NCBI GenBank assembly: GCA_005656395.1
Contig: SRSI01000004.1
Location: forward strand, 1,674,001 to 1,738,000
Length of the DNA: 64,000 nucleotides
Direction of reading: 5' to 3'
Source of the DNA: Strongyloides papillosus
Lineage: Eukaryota > Nematoda > Chromadorea > Rhabditida > Strongyloididae
Shown here: positions 14,276 through 26,618 of the stretch, in pieces
How positions within the stretch are numbered: position 1 is the stretch's first letter
Layout: every line of letters starts with the position of its first letter
Position numbers and translations under genes: made by a program
The notes under the pieces: model-generated
Told to the model about the DNA's origin: nothing
The model's input: the letters and a program-made list of their open reading frames with translations, nothing else
Database searches by the model: none

Positions 14276-15940
14276 TTATGCACTAAAGTGTAATGCTTTG
14301 GCAACAACACGATGTCTCCTAACAAAACCACCACCATATCCGCTGGCTTGAGGTGTTCCACCAGATTGACTACCACCATATCCACTAGCTTGAGGTGCTC
14401 CACCAGATTGACTACCACCATATCCACTAGCTTGAGGTGCTCCACCAGATTGACTACCACCATATCCACTAGCTTGAGCTGCTCCATCAGATTGACTGCC
14501 ACCATATCCACTAGCTTGAGCTGCTCCACCAGATTGACTACCAGTACCAGCAGCAGCACCATTATCATGATAATCCGAACCACCCTGATCTTGATAATCA
14601 GAGCCGCCTGTTTGATGACCACCGCTAGCACTAGCATCACCACTACCACTAGATTGAGCAGCTTCACCTCCACCTTGATAATCGCTACCAAGTCCTGCTG
14701 ATGCTTGACCTCCCTGTGCAGCTTCTCCACCGCCAGATTGACTTCCTCCTTGATAATTACTAGAATCACTTCCTCCTTGTTGTCCTCCAGAGGCTTCTCC
14801 ACCTTGATACCCACTAGAAGGAGCTCCACCACTTTGTTGTCCTCCAGAAGCTTCTCCACCTTGGTACCCACTAGAAGGAGCTCCACCACTTTGTTGTCCT
14901 CCAGAAGCTTCTCCACCTTGATACCCACTAGAAGGAGCTCCACCACTTTGTTGTCCTCCAGAAGCTTCTCCACCTTGGTACCCACTAGAAGGAGCTCCAC
15001 CACTTTGTTGTCCTCCAGAAGCTTCTCCACCTTGATACCCACTAGAAGGAGCTCCACCGCTTTGTTGTCCTCCAGAAGCTTCTCCACCTTGATACCCACT
15101 AGAAGGAGCTCCACCGCTTTGTTGTCCTCCAGAAGCTTCTCCACCTTGATACCCACTAGAAGGAGCTCCACCGCTTTGTTGTCCTCCAGAAAATCCTCCG
15201 TTACTACCGCCTCCTTGGTAACCTCCTGATGATCCTCCACCATTACCAGCAGAATATGATGAGACATCAGAATGTCCTCCTGAATATGAAGACATAGATG
15301 GTGCGGGCATCGGCGGTGGAGCTGCAGGAGCCGCATATGATGACCCACCACCGCAATCAGAACTTGGTGTGGGTTGTGGTGCGCTTCCACAACTTGCTGC
15401 GGTTGGTGGAGCACCTCCACAACTTGGTACAGATGATGGAGCACCTCCACAACTTGGTACAGATGATGGAGCACCTCCGCAACTTGGTACAGATGGTGGA
15501 GCACCTCCACAACTTGGTGCAGGAGGTGGAACTGAACTTCCACCGCCACAAGAAGATCCACATGAAGTAGGTGCACTACCACAAGATGATCCACATGAAG
15601 TAGATGCACTACCACAAGAAGAACCACATGAAGTAGATGCACTACCACAAGATGATCCACATGAAGTAGATGCACTACCACAAGATGATCCACATGAAGT
15701 AGGTGCACTACCACAAGATGATCCACATGAAGTAGATGCACTACCACAAGATGATCCACATGAAGTAGGTGCACTACCACAAGATGATCCACATGAAGTA
15801 GATGCACTACCACAAGAAGAACCACAACTTGGTTGAGGACAACAACTTGATCCACCCCCACCACCTCCCATGCCTCCAAATAGAAAAGCGTTAGCTCCTG
15901 TTAATAGGACAGTAGCCGTAATTACATTAAAAAATTTCAT
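14276..15940 (-). CDS. Secreted Gly/Ser/Cys repeat protein
   Basis: Single-exon, 554-aa predicted secreted structural or matrix protein. It starts with a clear signal peptide (MKFFNVITATVLLTGANA) followed by FLFGG. The body is four blocks of tandem repeats: Cys-rich 11-residue units (CGSSCGSASTS/SAPTS, about eight copies); about four 10-residue units (SVPSCGGAPS); seven near-identical 19-residue units containing GGQQSGGAPSSGYQGG; and about five 14-residue units (GGSQSGGAPQASGY). The tail is unlike the rest, short and basic (FVRRHRVVAKALHFSA), with a possible proprotein cleavage site. At DNA level the repeats are 33, 30, 57 and 42 bp and nearly identical, so copy number probably varies between isolates. 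The repeats create long open frames in other frames and on the other strand; this frame is chosen because it alone has a signal peptide and nematode-like composition. Function unknown; a cuticle, eggshell or secreted adhesive/silk-like role is possible. Confidence 0.85.
   Translation of the reverse strand: MKFFNVITATVLLTGANAFLFGGMGGGGGGSSCCPQPSCGSSCGSASTSCGSSCGSAPTSCGSSCGSASTSCGSSCGSAPTSCGSSCGSASTSCGSSCGSASTSCGSSCGSASTSCGSSCGSAPTSCGSSCGGGSSVPPPAPSCGGAPPSVPSCGGAPSSVPSCGGAPSSVPSCGGAPPTAASCGSAPQPTPSSDCGGGSSYAAPAAPPPMPAPSMSSYSGGHSDVSSYSAGNGGGSSGGYQGGGSNGGFSGGQQSGGAPSSGYQGGEASGGQQSGGAPSSGYQGGEASGGQQSGGAPSSGYQGGEASGGQQSGGAPSSGYQGGEASGGQQSGGAPSSGYQGGEASGGQQSGGAPSSGYQGGEASGGQQSGGAPSSGYQGGEASGGQQGGSDSSNYQGGSQSGGGEAAQGGQASAGLGSDYQGGGEAAQSSGSGDASASGGHQTGGSDYQDQGGSDYHDNGAAAGTGSQSGGAAQASGYGGSQSDGAAQASGYGGSQSGGAPQASGYGGSQSGGAPQASGYGGSQSGGTPQASGYGGGFVRRHRVVAKALHFSA
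14335..14545 (-). repeat. 42-bp coding tandem repeat
   Basis: About five copies of a 42-bp unit encoding 14-residue Gly/Ser/Gln/Tyr modules in the C-terminal part of the secreted repeat protein. Copies differ at only a few positions (for example Ala versus Pro, Gly versus Asp). Confidence 0.85.
14780..15195 (-). repeat. 57-bp coding tandem repeat
   Basis: Seven copies of a 57-bp unit (19 residues). They are almost identical apart from scattered silent changes such as TTGATACCC versus TTGGTACCC and CCACCAC versus CCACCGC. The homogeneity points to recent unequal exchange or gene conversion. Confidence 0.9.
15405..15535 (-). repeat. 30-bp coding tandem repeat
   Basis: About four copies of a 30-bp unit encoding SVPSCGGAPS-like decapeptides between the Cys-rich and Gly-rich blocks of the secreted repeat protein. 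Confidence 0.8.
15550..15835 (-). repeat. 33-bp Cys-rich coding tandem repeat
   Basis: About eight copies of a 33-bp unit encoding an 11-residue module with two cysteines. Versions with SAPTS and SASTS are interspersed. It forms the Cys-rich N-terminal block of the secreted protein. Confidence 0.85.
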
Positions 15941-16837
15941 GTTATTACCTTAAATTTATTTATAATTTAATATTTAAAAATAAGAAGTTTATAAAGAATT
16001 TTTGTTTAGTAAACAAATCTGAAAAATTGTAAAAATAAATAATCCTTTCTATTGTATATATACTCTAAGATATTTGTAATAAATTTTTAGACAACCGCGC
16101 CTTATTGCCATAGGATAGCTTGTTTATGGAACTTTGTAAAAATCCTGTTCATTGACCATTAATGGTAAAGATTTCATTTTTAGTGCTTTTTAGAATGGCA
16201 GTCAAAAAATTAATATTCCAGTGATAATTTTCTACATAGACGCCTTTATAATAATTGTAGCTTTATTGAACATATTTAGACGTCAAAAAAGTTGGTGTAA
16301 TTTATTCTTGCTTTTCGAAAACTTGTTTTTTATTTTTGTATTTTTATATATAGATCGGATATAAAAAATATCTATTGCGATAACAATCTTATCTAAAAAA
16401 TAGTGTTTTTTTTATTTATCATTAATATTTCAAATATTCCAATTTTTAAGATTCATCTGTTTAATTATTAATATATGATGATGTTTAGTCCTTTTTAAGC
16501 ATTTGTTTAGTTGTAATTTGTCGTAATAAATGAATTTTTGGTATTGAAATTTAAAACATAAGTATAAGAAAAAAATTTAAAAAAAGAAGTAATATGATTT
16601 TAGTGTAGTAAAAAACAATATAAATCAAGTTTTTTTATTGTTTATAGCTTTCTTAATAAAATAAACTAAATATAAAAATAGGATTATTTTTAATTAATGA
16701 CCAGCCAAGTATATTGCAGTTAGATTTCCGAAAAATCCTTTTAAGGCATTAAAAATCAATTGTTGAATATTACTTCAATTCTTATTTTTTGAGATCATAT
16801 AATCTAATTTAATATATTTATATAACTTAAATATATA
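15941..16837. other. Intergenic, upstream of repeat protein
   Basis: About 0.9 kb between two minus-strand genes. It contains the 5' flank of the repeat-protein gene and the 3' flank of the warthog gene. No gene or named element seen. Confidence 0.5.
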
Positions 16838-17521
16838 TTAATTATTATACCTGTCCTCTAAATTATTAAAATAAGGCCAATAATTATGTGGTTTTTGTGG
16901 TTTAATCAATCTATCACAATGAAAACGAAGAATTTTGAGTTTGTAATACATTCTAAATGATATATAACAATTAATATATTGCTAAATACTTACTTATTAT
17001 CACTAAGAAAATAATGCCTTGTAATATCGGATATAAGATCAAATGATATTAAATCCATTCCCAGTTCATCCTCTTTTTCTTCTCCTTCAAAATATTCACC
17101 AGGTCTCAAAATTAATGCCTCTTTATGAACTTCAGTAACTTGTGGTAATTGCTCAAATTCACAACAATTTAATGTAAAGGCACTAAATATTGTAAATGAT
17201 ACATATTTTTAACATTTTAAACATACTTTTTCATACGTGGTGAATAATTAGTGATGCCACCAACCCATGTTGTATTTGAAGGACACGATATGCTGAAAGC
17301 ACGTTCCTCACACGTCTAAAATAACATTAAATGTGTAAAAAAAATTGAATAAACATGTAACATACAGAGTAATTTTTCTTAAAACATGATGGCCGGGTAC
17401 AAAACAATCTTATTCTTCCATCATCATCAACTTCAACTCCACTTGGTACTTTGTTTTCACCACAATAGTCACCATAAATAGATTTTGTAAAATAAATAAA
17501 TATTAGAATAATAAATCTCAT
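16838..17521 (-). CDS. Warthog (Wart-domain) hedgehog-related secreted protein
   Basis: Member of the nematode hedgehog-related Warthog group, secreted and probably acting at the cuticle or apical matrix. Four exons join in phase: 17366-17521, 17227-17315, 16994-17182 and 16838-16952, giving 182 aa. A signal peptide (MRFIILIFIYFTKSIYG) precedes the Wart start DYCGENKVPSGVEV, then DGRIRLFCTRPSCF. Exon 2 has CEERAFSISCPSNTTWVGGI, matching the family's C-x-SF-x-C-P-x-WVGGI block. Exon 3 has LNCCEFEQL and later FDLISDITR (family FDYISNIRK). Exon 4 has MYYKLKILRFHC (family YEVxIRRMPC). There is no Hint/Hog autoprocessing domain, as in short WRT proteins. An acidic stretch (FEGEEKEDELG) replaces the usual GGEV loop. 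The assignment rests on remembered family motifs; the specific wrt ortholog cannot be named. Confidence 0.8.
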
Positions 17522-20106
17522 TCTTAATATTTCACTATACGTTTACATGAAAATTATATATAATTTTGATGAAAGAGTAGCATAATAATTTCGTATATAA
17601 TTTTATGTTCCAAAAAACTATTGTTTTAAGCGGATTTTTTATTAGTAAATGGATTATATATGTTTAATCATAAAATAATATTAAAATTAAATAATATGTA
17701 GAGTTTGAATAATTGTAACATTGGTAGCTATAAAATCTACTACTTGTTAAAAATAATTTATAAAATATTTATTAAAAGAAATTTACACTTAAAAGGTTTA
17801 TGATAAAAGTTTAAAAACTACACATCAACTGCAATTATTTTTGATCAAAGTTAAATTGGATCTGAATAAAACTTTTGATAAAATTATAATATATTAATCA
17901 ATATGCATGAACATTTTTTAGAATATATATAATTTACATATACATGAATTGTATCATTTAAATGAATAATACTTTTAGTAATAAATATCATATCCTTCTG
18001 GTAAATACTACTTTTTATAGGTATAAATAGCTGTATAAATATTTCATCTATTGACATTATAAAAGTATTAATAATACTAACAACTACAATCGCAAGAATG
18101 TTAATTAATTTTTCTTTAACTAGGCATAGACTAAAAGTCTAATTAAAACATAATTATAAATCGATTATTTATTTGATCTCCAATATTCTAAATAAAGTTA
18201 TAAAACATAAGATATGTTAAATTAAATTAATTTATAGTTTAGAGAAGAGTGTAAAGACAAGATTAATATGTATCTGATTAAAGACTGTTCTTATAGAAAT
18301 AATGCTTTTTTATAATTAATAATAATAAAATAGCAATATATTGCTATTAATATAACAAACGAATATCAAACTATAACAAACATTTAAATAATATAAAAAC
18401 AGCTTATTTTTAATAAAACAATTGAACAAATTAAGTATAAAATATTAAACATTTGTTTTCAGTAACCAATTATTGTTGCTAAAAAAACCGAAAAAAACAT
18501 TTTTTAAAAAACCTAAAAACTATTTGAAAGTAAGTATTATGATTTTTTATTTGGAAAAAAAATATTTATAACTACACCATCTCGCTTTTTTAAGTTGTAT
18601 GAGCCATATATTTCTGTATTATATAATATTAAGTTTGTGAAGAAAAGAAAATATTTATCTTTCCACTATTTAACTTCTCTATATATTAACATATAGAAAT
18701 AAAAAATCATTACAATAAATATTGAGTAGACTTGAGTAACCTTTAAAATGGTAACAAGATGTAAAATAGTATTTTACAGAGTAAAATGTTTTTAATAATA
18801 ATGTAATAAAAATATAAGAGTATGAGTATTAATAATTCTTACATTTAAATGATGATAATTTAATTTCATGCTATCAATATTTAATTATGAAATTTTAAAA
18901 TACAAAAAAAACTTCCACTTTTTTAATGCATATTTTTAACGTTTATGGTAGAGATAGAAAATAAAATTGAATGTGATTATTTAAAAGTACATTAATTTTT
19001 AACAATAAAATATAATATGTGTAAATGTAGAATATTGTAATAATAAATGTAATCATGACCTATTTTCTGTTAATTATATAAAAGTATCGTTCTTAAAGTT
19101 TTCATTTTTCAAAATATTGTAATAAAACCTTTAAAAAAATTTATAAATGATGTGGTCAATAATATTATTTATGCAAATAATGATTAAAATGAATTGTTTC
19201 CAATTTTTCCGTTACAAATGGTTTATCATAAAATTGATTTTGTAGTATGTACATCCAAATAAAAGAAATTTTTTTCTAATTTAAGCCATTATAATAATCA
19301 TAAAAGTATAATACCTTATCATTGTAAAAATTTTTAAAATGGTACGATTATTATACTTACATCCGGTATAAGAATTATTAAAAGAATGATTATTGTTTAA
19401 AAAAAATCTTTATAACAAAAATATCATTAAACTATATTGATGACATTCCTCCAATAAGTTGAGTACAATGCTATAATTTATTAAATATTACCAATTATAT
19501 GTTGATTTATAAATTTTAAAATTTATCATTAAAATTATGACCTACATTACTTTTTGTAATTTGTATATCTATCTTGATTCATTATATTGATTATCTTGAT
19601 TTTCTCAATCATTCTACCTATCTATAAAAGCTATTACAATTATAAGAATTTGTAGTTATAAATTATTATGTAATGTAAAATATTCTCTTAATAGGAGGAG
19701 AATTAAACAACACTTCAGTTAAAATAATGCGATAGTATTATGACCTAGCATTCATATGTAATAGAATTGTATTTCTAACGACCTTGAATGTTTCATATTT
19801 ATAAGTTATATCAACCATTTTTTTGGCACATAAGAATGTTTGTTGTAACAAAATGTATTTTATTATTATAAATTTAATTTTATATATGTATAGTTGCAAT
19901 ATTCAAACTGACCGTATAGTTATTTCATATCTTCCAGAACAACTAAAATTTATAAATATCTTTTAACTTTGAAAAGCATATAACATTACGTATTTATTGG
20001 TTATATATATTAATCATTTTTTAAAACGTTTTTATTGAATATTCCAATATTTACTTCCACGTCGTTAATATAATTTTACATTTTTAGAAGGAAAAATTTA
20101 ATCAAC
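17522..20106. other. Intergenic, divergent promoter region
   Basis: About 2.6 kb between the minus-strand warthog gene and the plus-strand isocitrate dehydrogenase, so both promoters should lie here. A T-rich splice acceptor (ATTTTTAG) near 20080-20088, 19 nt before the IDH start codon, could be a spliced-leader site. Nothing else stands out. Confidence 0.5.
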
Positions 20107-21333
20107 ATGACTAAGATTCAAGGAGGTGATGTCGTTGAAATTCAAGGAGATGAGATGACAAGAATCATATGGGATCTTATAAAAGACAAACTTATTCTTC
20201 CATACGTTGATTTAAACTTACACTTCTACGACTTGGGAATTGAAAATAGAGATATAACTAATGATCAAGTTACTATTGAGGCTGCTGAGGCTACCAAAAA
20301 ATACAATGTTGCTGTTAAGTGTGCAACCATCACTCCAGATGAGGCTCGCGTTGAAGAATTTAAACTTAAACAAATGTGGAAATCACCAAATGGAACTATT
20401 CGTAATATTTTGGGAGGAACTGTTTTCCGTGAGCCAATAATTTGCAAGAATATCCCAAGACTTGTAAACACTTGGACAAAACCAATTATTATTGGACGTC
20501 ATGCTCATGCAGATCAATACAAAGCTACTGACTTTGTTGTTCCAGGAGCTGGAAAACTCGAAATCAAATTTGTTGGTGACGATGGAACTGAAATTAAACA
20601 TGAAGTTTTCCAATTCAAAGGACCAGGTGTTTCACTTTCGATGTACAACACCGATAAATCAATTGAAGATTTTGCTCACTCCTGCATGACCTACGCACTC
20701 GATAGAAAGATGCCTCTTTATCTTTCTACAAAAAATACTATCTTGAAGAAATATGATGGACGTTTCAAGGATATCTTCCAAGAAATCTATGATTCACAAT
20801 ACAAAACTAAATTCGAAGGAGCTGGAATTTGGTATGAACATAGACTTATCGATGATATGGTTGCTCAAGCCATGAAATCTGATGGTGGATTTGTCTGGGC
20901 ATGTAAGAATTATGATGGAGATGTTCAATCTGATTCTGTTGCTCAAGGATATGGATCACTTGGTCTCATGACATCTGTTCTTGTATGTCCTGATGGAAAG
21001 ACTGTTGAAGCTGAAGCTGCCCATGGTACCGTTACCCGTCACTACAGACAACACCAAAAAGGGCAAGAAACATCAACAAATCCAATTGCTTCAATCTTCG
21101 CTTGGACACGTGGATTAGCTCATCGTGCTAAGCTTGATAACAATGAAAAACTTGCTAAATTTGCTTCCGATCTCGAGGCAGTTTGTATTGAAACTATTGA
21201 AGAAGGTTTCATGACAAAAGATTTGGCTATCTGTGTTAAAGGTTTAGCTAACGTTACCCGTGCTGATTACCTCAATACATTTGAATTCCTTGACAAACTT
21301 GCTGAGAATCTTAACAAAAAACAAGGACATTAA
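20107..21333 (+). CDS. idh-1: Cytosolic NADP-dependent isocitrate dehydrogenase
   Basis: Oxidatively decarboxylates isocitrate to 2-oxoglutarate with production of NADPH. Homodimeric and cytosolic. It is a single exon of 408 aa, the normal length for eukaryotic IDH1. Visible motifs are [13 protein letters not shown] at the N-terminus, [19 protein letters not shown] (isocitrate binding), [14 protein letters not shown] (contains the Arg equivalent to human R132; the usual Gly after it is Ala), [16 protein letters not shown] (metal-binding Asp residues), and [16 protein letters not shown] for NADP. No mitochondrial leader is present and the C-terminus (NKKQGH) lacks a peroxisomal SKL signal. Codon use is less A/T-biased than in neighbouring genes, as expected for high expression. 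The ATG follows a likely spliced-leader acceptor about 19 nt upstream. Confidence 0.95.
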   Translation: MTKIQGGDVVEIQGDEMTRIIWDLIKDKLILPYVDLNLHFYDLGIENRDITNDQVTIEAAEATKKYNVAVKCATITPDEARVEEFKLKQMWKSPNGTIRNILGGTVFREPIICKNIPRLVNTWTKPIIIGRHAHADQYKATDFVVPGAGKLEIKFVGDDGTEIKHEVFQFKGPGVSLSMYNTDKSIEDFAHSCMTYALDRKMPLYLSTKNTILKKYDGRFKDIFQEIYDSQYKTKFEGAGIWYEHRLIDDMVAQAMKSDGGFVWACKNYDGDVQSDSVAQGYGSLGLMTSVLVCPDGKTVEAEAAHGTVTRHYRQHQKGQETSTNPIASIFAWTRGLAHRAKLDNNEKLAKFASDLEAVCIETIEEGFMTKDLAICVKGLANVTRADYLNTFEFLDKLAENLNKKQGH

Positions 21334-23570
21334 ATAGTAAAATTAAATTTCTTTAGTCTTGTAATATTAGACAATATCCCAAATAAAATCACTTATCCAG
21401 TATTGTTTAGTTTATATTTTAATGATAACAATTAACATTCATCTTTAATTTAAAAAATAATCTATTTTTAACTCCAAAGAGTTGTTTTAATATCTATTAC
21501 TAAGAAATTATATTCTGATAGACTACCACCAGCTTCCATTTTGAATTTTTTTTTAACTATATATTGATTTTTTATTAACATAAATTTAAATATTTGATAC
21601 AACAACATAAAAACTGTTTAGAGATTAATTTAAAAATTAAATATATTTTTAATAATTTCCATGCAATTTAAATATGAATGAGTAAATGTTATTATTTGTT
21701 TTTTATTAAATAAACGCCTATAAACCAATTTATGCGGCTTTTTTATGTTAATTGCACGTATACTTCTTAAAACTTCATTTCAGTATCATCAATAACAAGG
21801 GTAAAGACATTTTGCTTTTTCTGAAACAATCATCTTCAATTATAGATTATTGATTTTTAACGACAATATTTCGACGTGTTAAAGAAAGAGAAAAATGCAT
21901 GTAATTGCACGATAATTTACAGTTATCAGATTCTTATGAATTATATCATAATAAATGACAACAAATTGTTTAAGTGATTTATTTATATAAAACGATTATA
22001 ATTTCTTGTAAAAGATAAGTTTAACTTTAAAAAGGAACACTCAGATATTTTATTCTTCAAGTATTTATATAATTTAATTGTCTAATATAGAATAGATAGA
22101 AAATTTTTTTTATTTGAAATTTAATGATATTGTCTAATTTTATATAATGCATTTGCATAAATGTTTTAAAAAATGCACAAATACAATTCCTTAGAATTAA
22201 GAAGTTCAAGGAAACTAATATGGATTATTAAGTTGAAAGGTTAAATTAAAAATCAAAGTTTAGCTTTAATCTTTTATGAGTTGTTATTAAGACCACTTTC
22301 ACGACATCCTTTTTTGATTTTAATTATAAGATTCATTTTTGAAAAGTTGAATTTGTAAGACTACATTTAAGCGGAATTAAATCGATCAATGACACAAAAG
22401 TATTATTAAATTCTATTAAGTTGCTTTATTTTTATTTTATACAGACAAACATTGAAATATGTAAAGAATTAAGAAGTATTCTAAACATAAACTTTAATAA
22501 TAAATAAAAGGAAAATATCGTGAAAATCATAAATCTTTATATTTTTTTTAAAATGATATACATCATTTATTGTGATTTCAAATAAAATGGTTACATAAAA
22601 TAAAATATAATCAATTAAATCCAATATAAACTTTAAAAAATATATTTTGAGATTAAAAATTCACCCAATATAAAATATTATCTAAAATCTACATAATACA
22701 ATTATTAGAAATTGAATAACAACTTGTACTGACAGAATATTATATCAAAAATTTTGCTATAAACTTTATTTCAAATAACAATATAATTTAATTTTTTTGT
22801 CAAATATAGTTGTTGATGTAATAATGGCAATTAAAGTACCTTCTATTATTTAAAATTCTCTATTTCTTCCTTGACCATGTTACATTGCAATCAAAAACAA
22901 AAAAAAATCCTTATTAAACATTATTGGATATCATTTTAAACTCTGGGAAGCATATTTAAAAATTCATCATTATTTTAAGAATCTATTGAAAAATTAATCC
23001 AATAATTATCAAGAATGCAAATTTATTTTTTTAATGTTATATGTCGACACGTCTTAATCAATTTGCATATTGCACTATTAGTGAATTGACCTTGTAGCTG
23101 ACAATGTTGCAATATGCAAAAAAAAATCATATATCGACCTATATTTTTATCGTTGCCAACGTGGAGGTTTTTTGTATAGTTGATATTTTGGTATATATAC
23201 CTATATTTTAATTTAATATCTACCAATCATATTTTTTTATTTCTAACATATATAATTTTTTTTAAGTGATATAACCTTCATTTAAATAAATTTATATATG
23301 GTTTATCAATATATTTGTTCATCAATCCATTTCCAAAGGCTGTCCTGGTTAAACTATTTAATTTAACATAGCAACCCTTTAAATTGATATTATCAAAATA
23401 TTCTTTCTGTTGGCTTTTTGTATCTTGTATGTCAATTACAACTAACGCCTGAAAGAAAAACTCGACATAGCTATACATTTAGTACTCAATAAAGATTAAG
23501 TAGGCTGTTAAATTGTTTTACTGTCGTGGATAACCTCGAATCTGTTTTTTGTGGAACTACACCTACTCAG
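21334..23570. other. Intergenic region
   Basis: About 2.2 kb. The left end is the IDH 3' UTR and the right end the cyclophilin promoter. Two short minus-strand open frames (23023-23226, 23278-23478) lie here. The second contains a good acceptor-like TTTCTTTCAG and fairly protein-like composition, but no homology is recognised, so it is not called as a gene. Confidence 0.45.
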
Positions 23571-24403
23571 ATGATGTGGCCTCGACGCGCATTCCGTCAG
23601 TATAAAAAGCTTATTATTATTGGTTAGTAACATTATAACATCTAACCTGTCTTTTTTTTATATAGAAAACCATTATCATATTTTCTCGGTCAATCCAGGA
23701 AATGCCTAGGTGTTATAAGAAATGATGACGTGTAACTATCCATTCTGTCTATAATTTAAATTTGATTTTTATTAATTTTATCTTTTTTTTAGGAATGGTT
23801 TCTTCCGTTGTTTTCGTCTCCCTTCTTGGCCTTATTGCCACAATTTATGCTAAAGATACTGTTACTGTTACAAAAAAAGTATATTTTGATATCGAAATTG
23901 GTGGTGTAAAAGAAGGTCGTATTGTTATTGGATTATTCGGAAACGATGTCCCAAAAACTGCTGAGAACTTTGCTCAATTATCTGCTGGTACCAAAGGTTT
24001 CGGATATAAAGGATCAAAATTCCACCGTGTTATCTCCAACTTTATGATCCAAGGAGGTGACTTTACTCGTGGAGACGGAACTGGAGGTAAATCTATTTAT
24101 GGAAATAAATTTGAAGATGAAAACTTTGATCTTAAACATTATGGTGCTGGATGGCTTTCTATGGCAAATGCTGGACCTGATACAAATGGATCTCAATTCT
24201 TCATTACTACTGTCAAAACTTCATGGTTAGATGGTCGCCACGTTGTTTTCGGAAAAGTTCTTGAAGGAATGAACGTTGTAAGAAAAATTGAAAATACTCC
24301 AACTCATCCAGGGGACAGACCAAAAAGTGATGTTGTTATTGTTGATTGTGGAGAACTTACTGTTGATTCACCATTTGAAGTTGCTAAAGAACCAGTCGCT
24401 TAA
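23571..24403 (+). CDS. Cyclophilin B-type peptidyl-prolyl isomerase (secretory pathway)
   Basis: Catalyses cis-trans isomerisation of proline bonds during folding, probably in the ER lumen. The domain exon (23793-24403) has an ATG at 23795 giving a 202-aa protein. A short upstream exon 23571-23622 (ATGATGTGGCC) joins it in phase, giving 220 aa with a basic n-region (RRAFRQYKK) before the hydrophobic signal segment ([19 protein letters not shown]). I prefer this start because it sits directly after an acceptor (CTACTCAG), as spliced-leader genes often do. Active-site motifs are [30 protein letters not shown] and [13 protein letters not shown]. Length and sequence resemble human PPIB and C. elegans CYN-5/CYN-6. 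No KDEL; the C-terminus is VAKEPVA. Confidence 0.93.
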
Positions 24404-25863
24404 TTTTCTTCATTTTTTTATTTTGTTTTTTCTTTGTGTATAACAGTCTATGTTGGAAGGTATGATAAAGTATATTTAAGAAGTATGCTTATCTCTTCCA
24501 TAATCAAGGATTAACGTTGATAATTTTAATAAAAAAAATTATTTTTAAATTTTGTTTTTAAAGTTATTATTTTACTCATGAAATTATGATTACCGGATGC
24601 GTGTAAAATTATGAATAATTTGTTTAAAATAAATTAACACAACAAATATTAGGAAACCATGTTTGCTAATTGGGATAGTAATTAAAACTACCATATTAAT
24701 ATTTAAAACATTTAGTCTATCTCTAACTTGCGTAATGAATAAACAAATGTTATTTAAATAAAAGAAAGGTTATTACTTTGTAAATTTTAATAATTACAGT
24801 ATCATTTTTACAATAAATGAGAGCAATTAACATCTATAAAAGTTTATGCGCTTTTAATAGCTTAAATTATCTCAATGAAGAAAATTTTTATCTTTTTATT
24901 CTTAACACAATACTCTTAGATCTAAGAAAAAGATGGTGTGTTTTGCATCGTTTATTGGTAAAACAATTATAATAATCTTCTCTTGACATATCCAAATACA
25001 TTTTAAAATTAATAATCTTCCATTATTATATTATTTAATGATTATTCTAAATGCTCCTTGTAAAATCATTGATATATCTTGTAAAATCTTATTAAGGATT
25101 AATAATGTTGTTATCAAAAAAACTTTATTCGTGTGTTTAATTTTAATTTGAAGTTATGTTTACTCCTAATAAGCCATACTTAAAAGTAATTTTAGGAAGA
25201 TAATTTTAATACTAAAAATATTATCATTAAGATTTGTGAAAGTAAACTATCATACATCTAATTATTATTAATTAGTTGTCTTTTCTAAAAATTTCTTACA
25301 GGAAATTGTTAATTATTCTTTTTATATTAGATAAAATGTTATTTACTATATGGAAATCTTGAAAATTCCAAATTTTATTTTTAATACTTTAACTTTTTTA
25401 AATTAAACATTTATTATGGGGTATTAACAAATTTAGTGCCATCAAAGATAATAGCGACATTCCTCCTTAATCTAAAACAGTGTTGACATTTTAATAATTC
25501 AATAAATGTAATCCCCCGATTAACACCTATTCACTAATTACCATTTACCTCATCAAAGCATTTTACCTACTAGTAACCTCCATTAATTTGTTAAGCAAAC
25601 TTTCCATGAATAACAAGTTTGAACAAATATTGGTAATTGTACCACAATAATTATATTTTCTTCTTTATTTTTGTCATCTATTTTATAATCTTACACATTT
25701 CTTAAAGCTCAACCACGCCTTTAAAGAATATACAGTAATTACAATATAATTTAAAGCTTTATCATCTGTCATTTTATTATTACTAATTAACACTTACTTT
25801 CATCTATCAAAAAATATTATTTTAAAGTATTGAATTTATCTAGAAATAATAACAATATCTAAA
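24404..25863. other. Intergenic, homeobox upstream region
   Basis: About 1.5 kb holding the cyclophilin 3' UTR and the promoter of the BSX-like gene. The stretch 25480-25600 is slightly richer in C (TTACCTCATC, CCCCCGATTAACACC) than its surroundings and may be regulatory. No gene seen. Confidence 0.45.

Positions 25864-26618
<755 letters not shown>

Noticed and set aside
14119..15879. Long open frame (586 codons) in another minus-strand frame, plus several plus-strand frames at 14312-15836
   Set aside because: They are side effects of tandem repeats whose unit lengths are multiples of three. They lack a signal peptide and encode unlikely Leu/Val/His or Ser/Thr/Arg arrays; the 14276-15940 frame explains the region.
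20265..20613. Minus-strand open frames inside the IDH gene
   Set aside because: Antisense shadows of a highly conserved coding exon.
23023..23478. Two short minus-strand frames upstream of the cyclophilin gene
   Set aside because: No homology recognised and no complete gene structure, although the frame at 23278-23478 contains a good acceptor-like sequence (TTTCTTTCAG).
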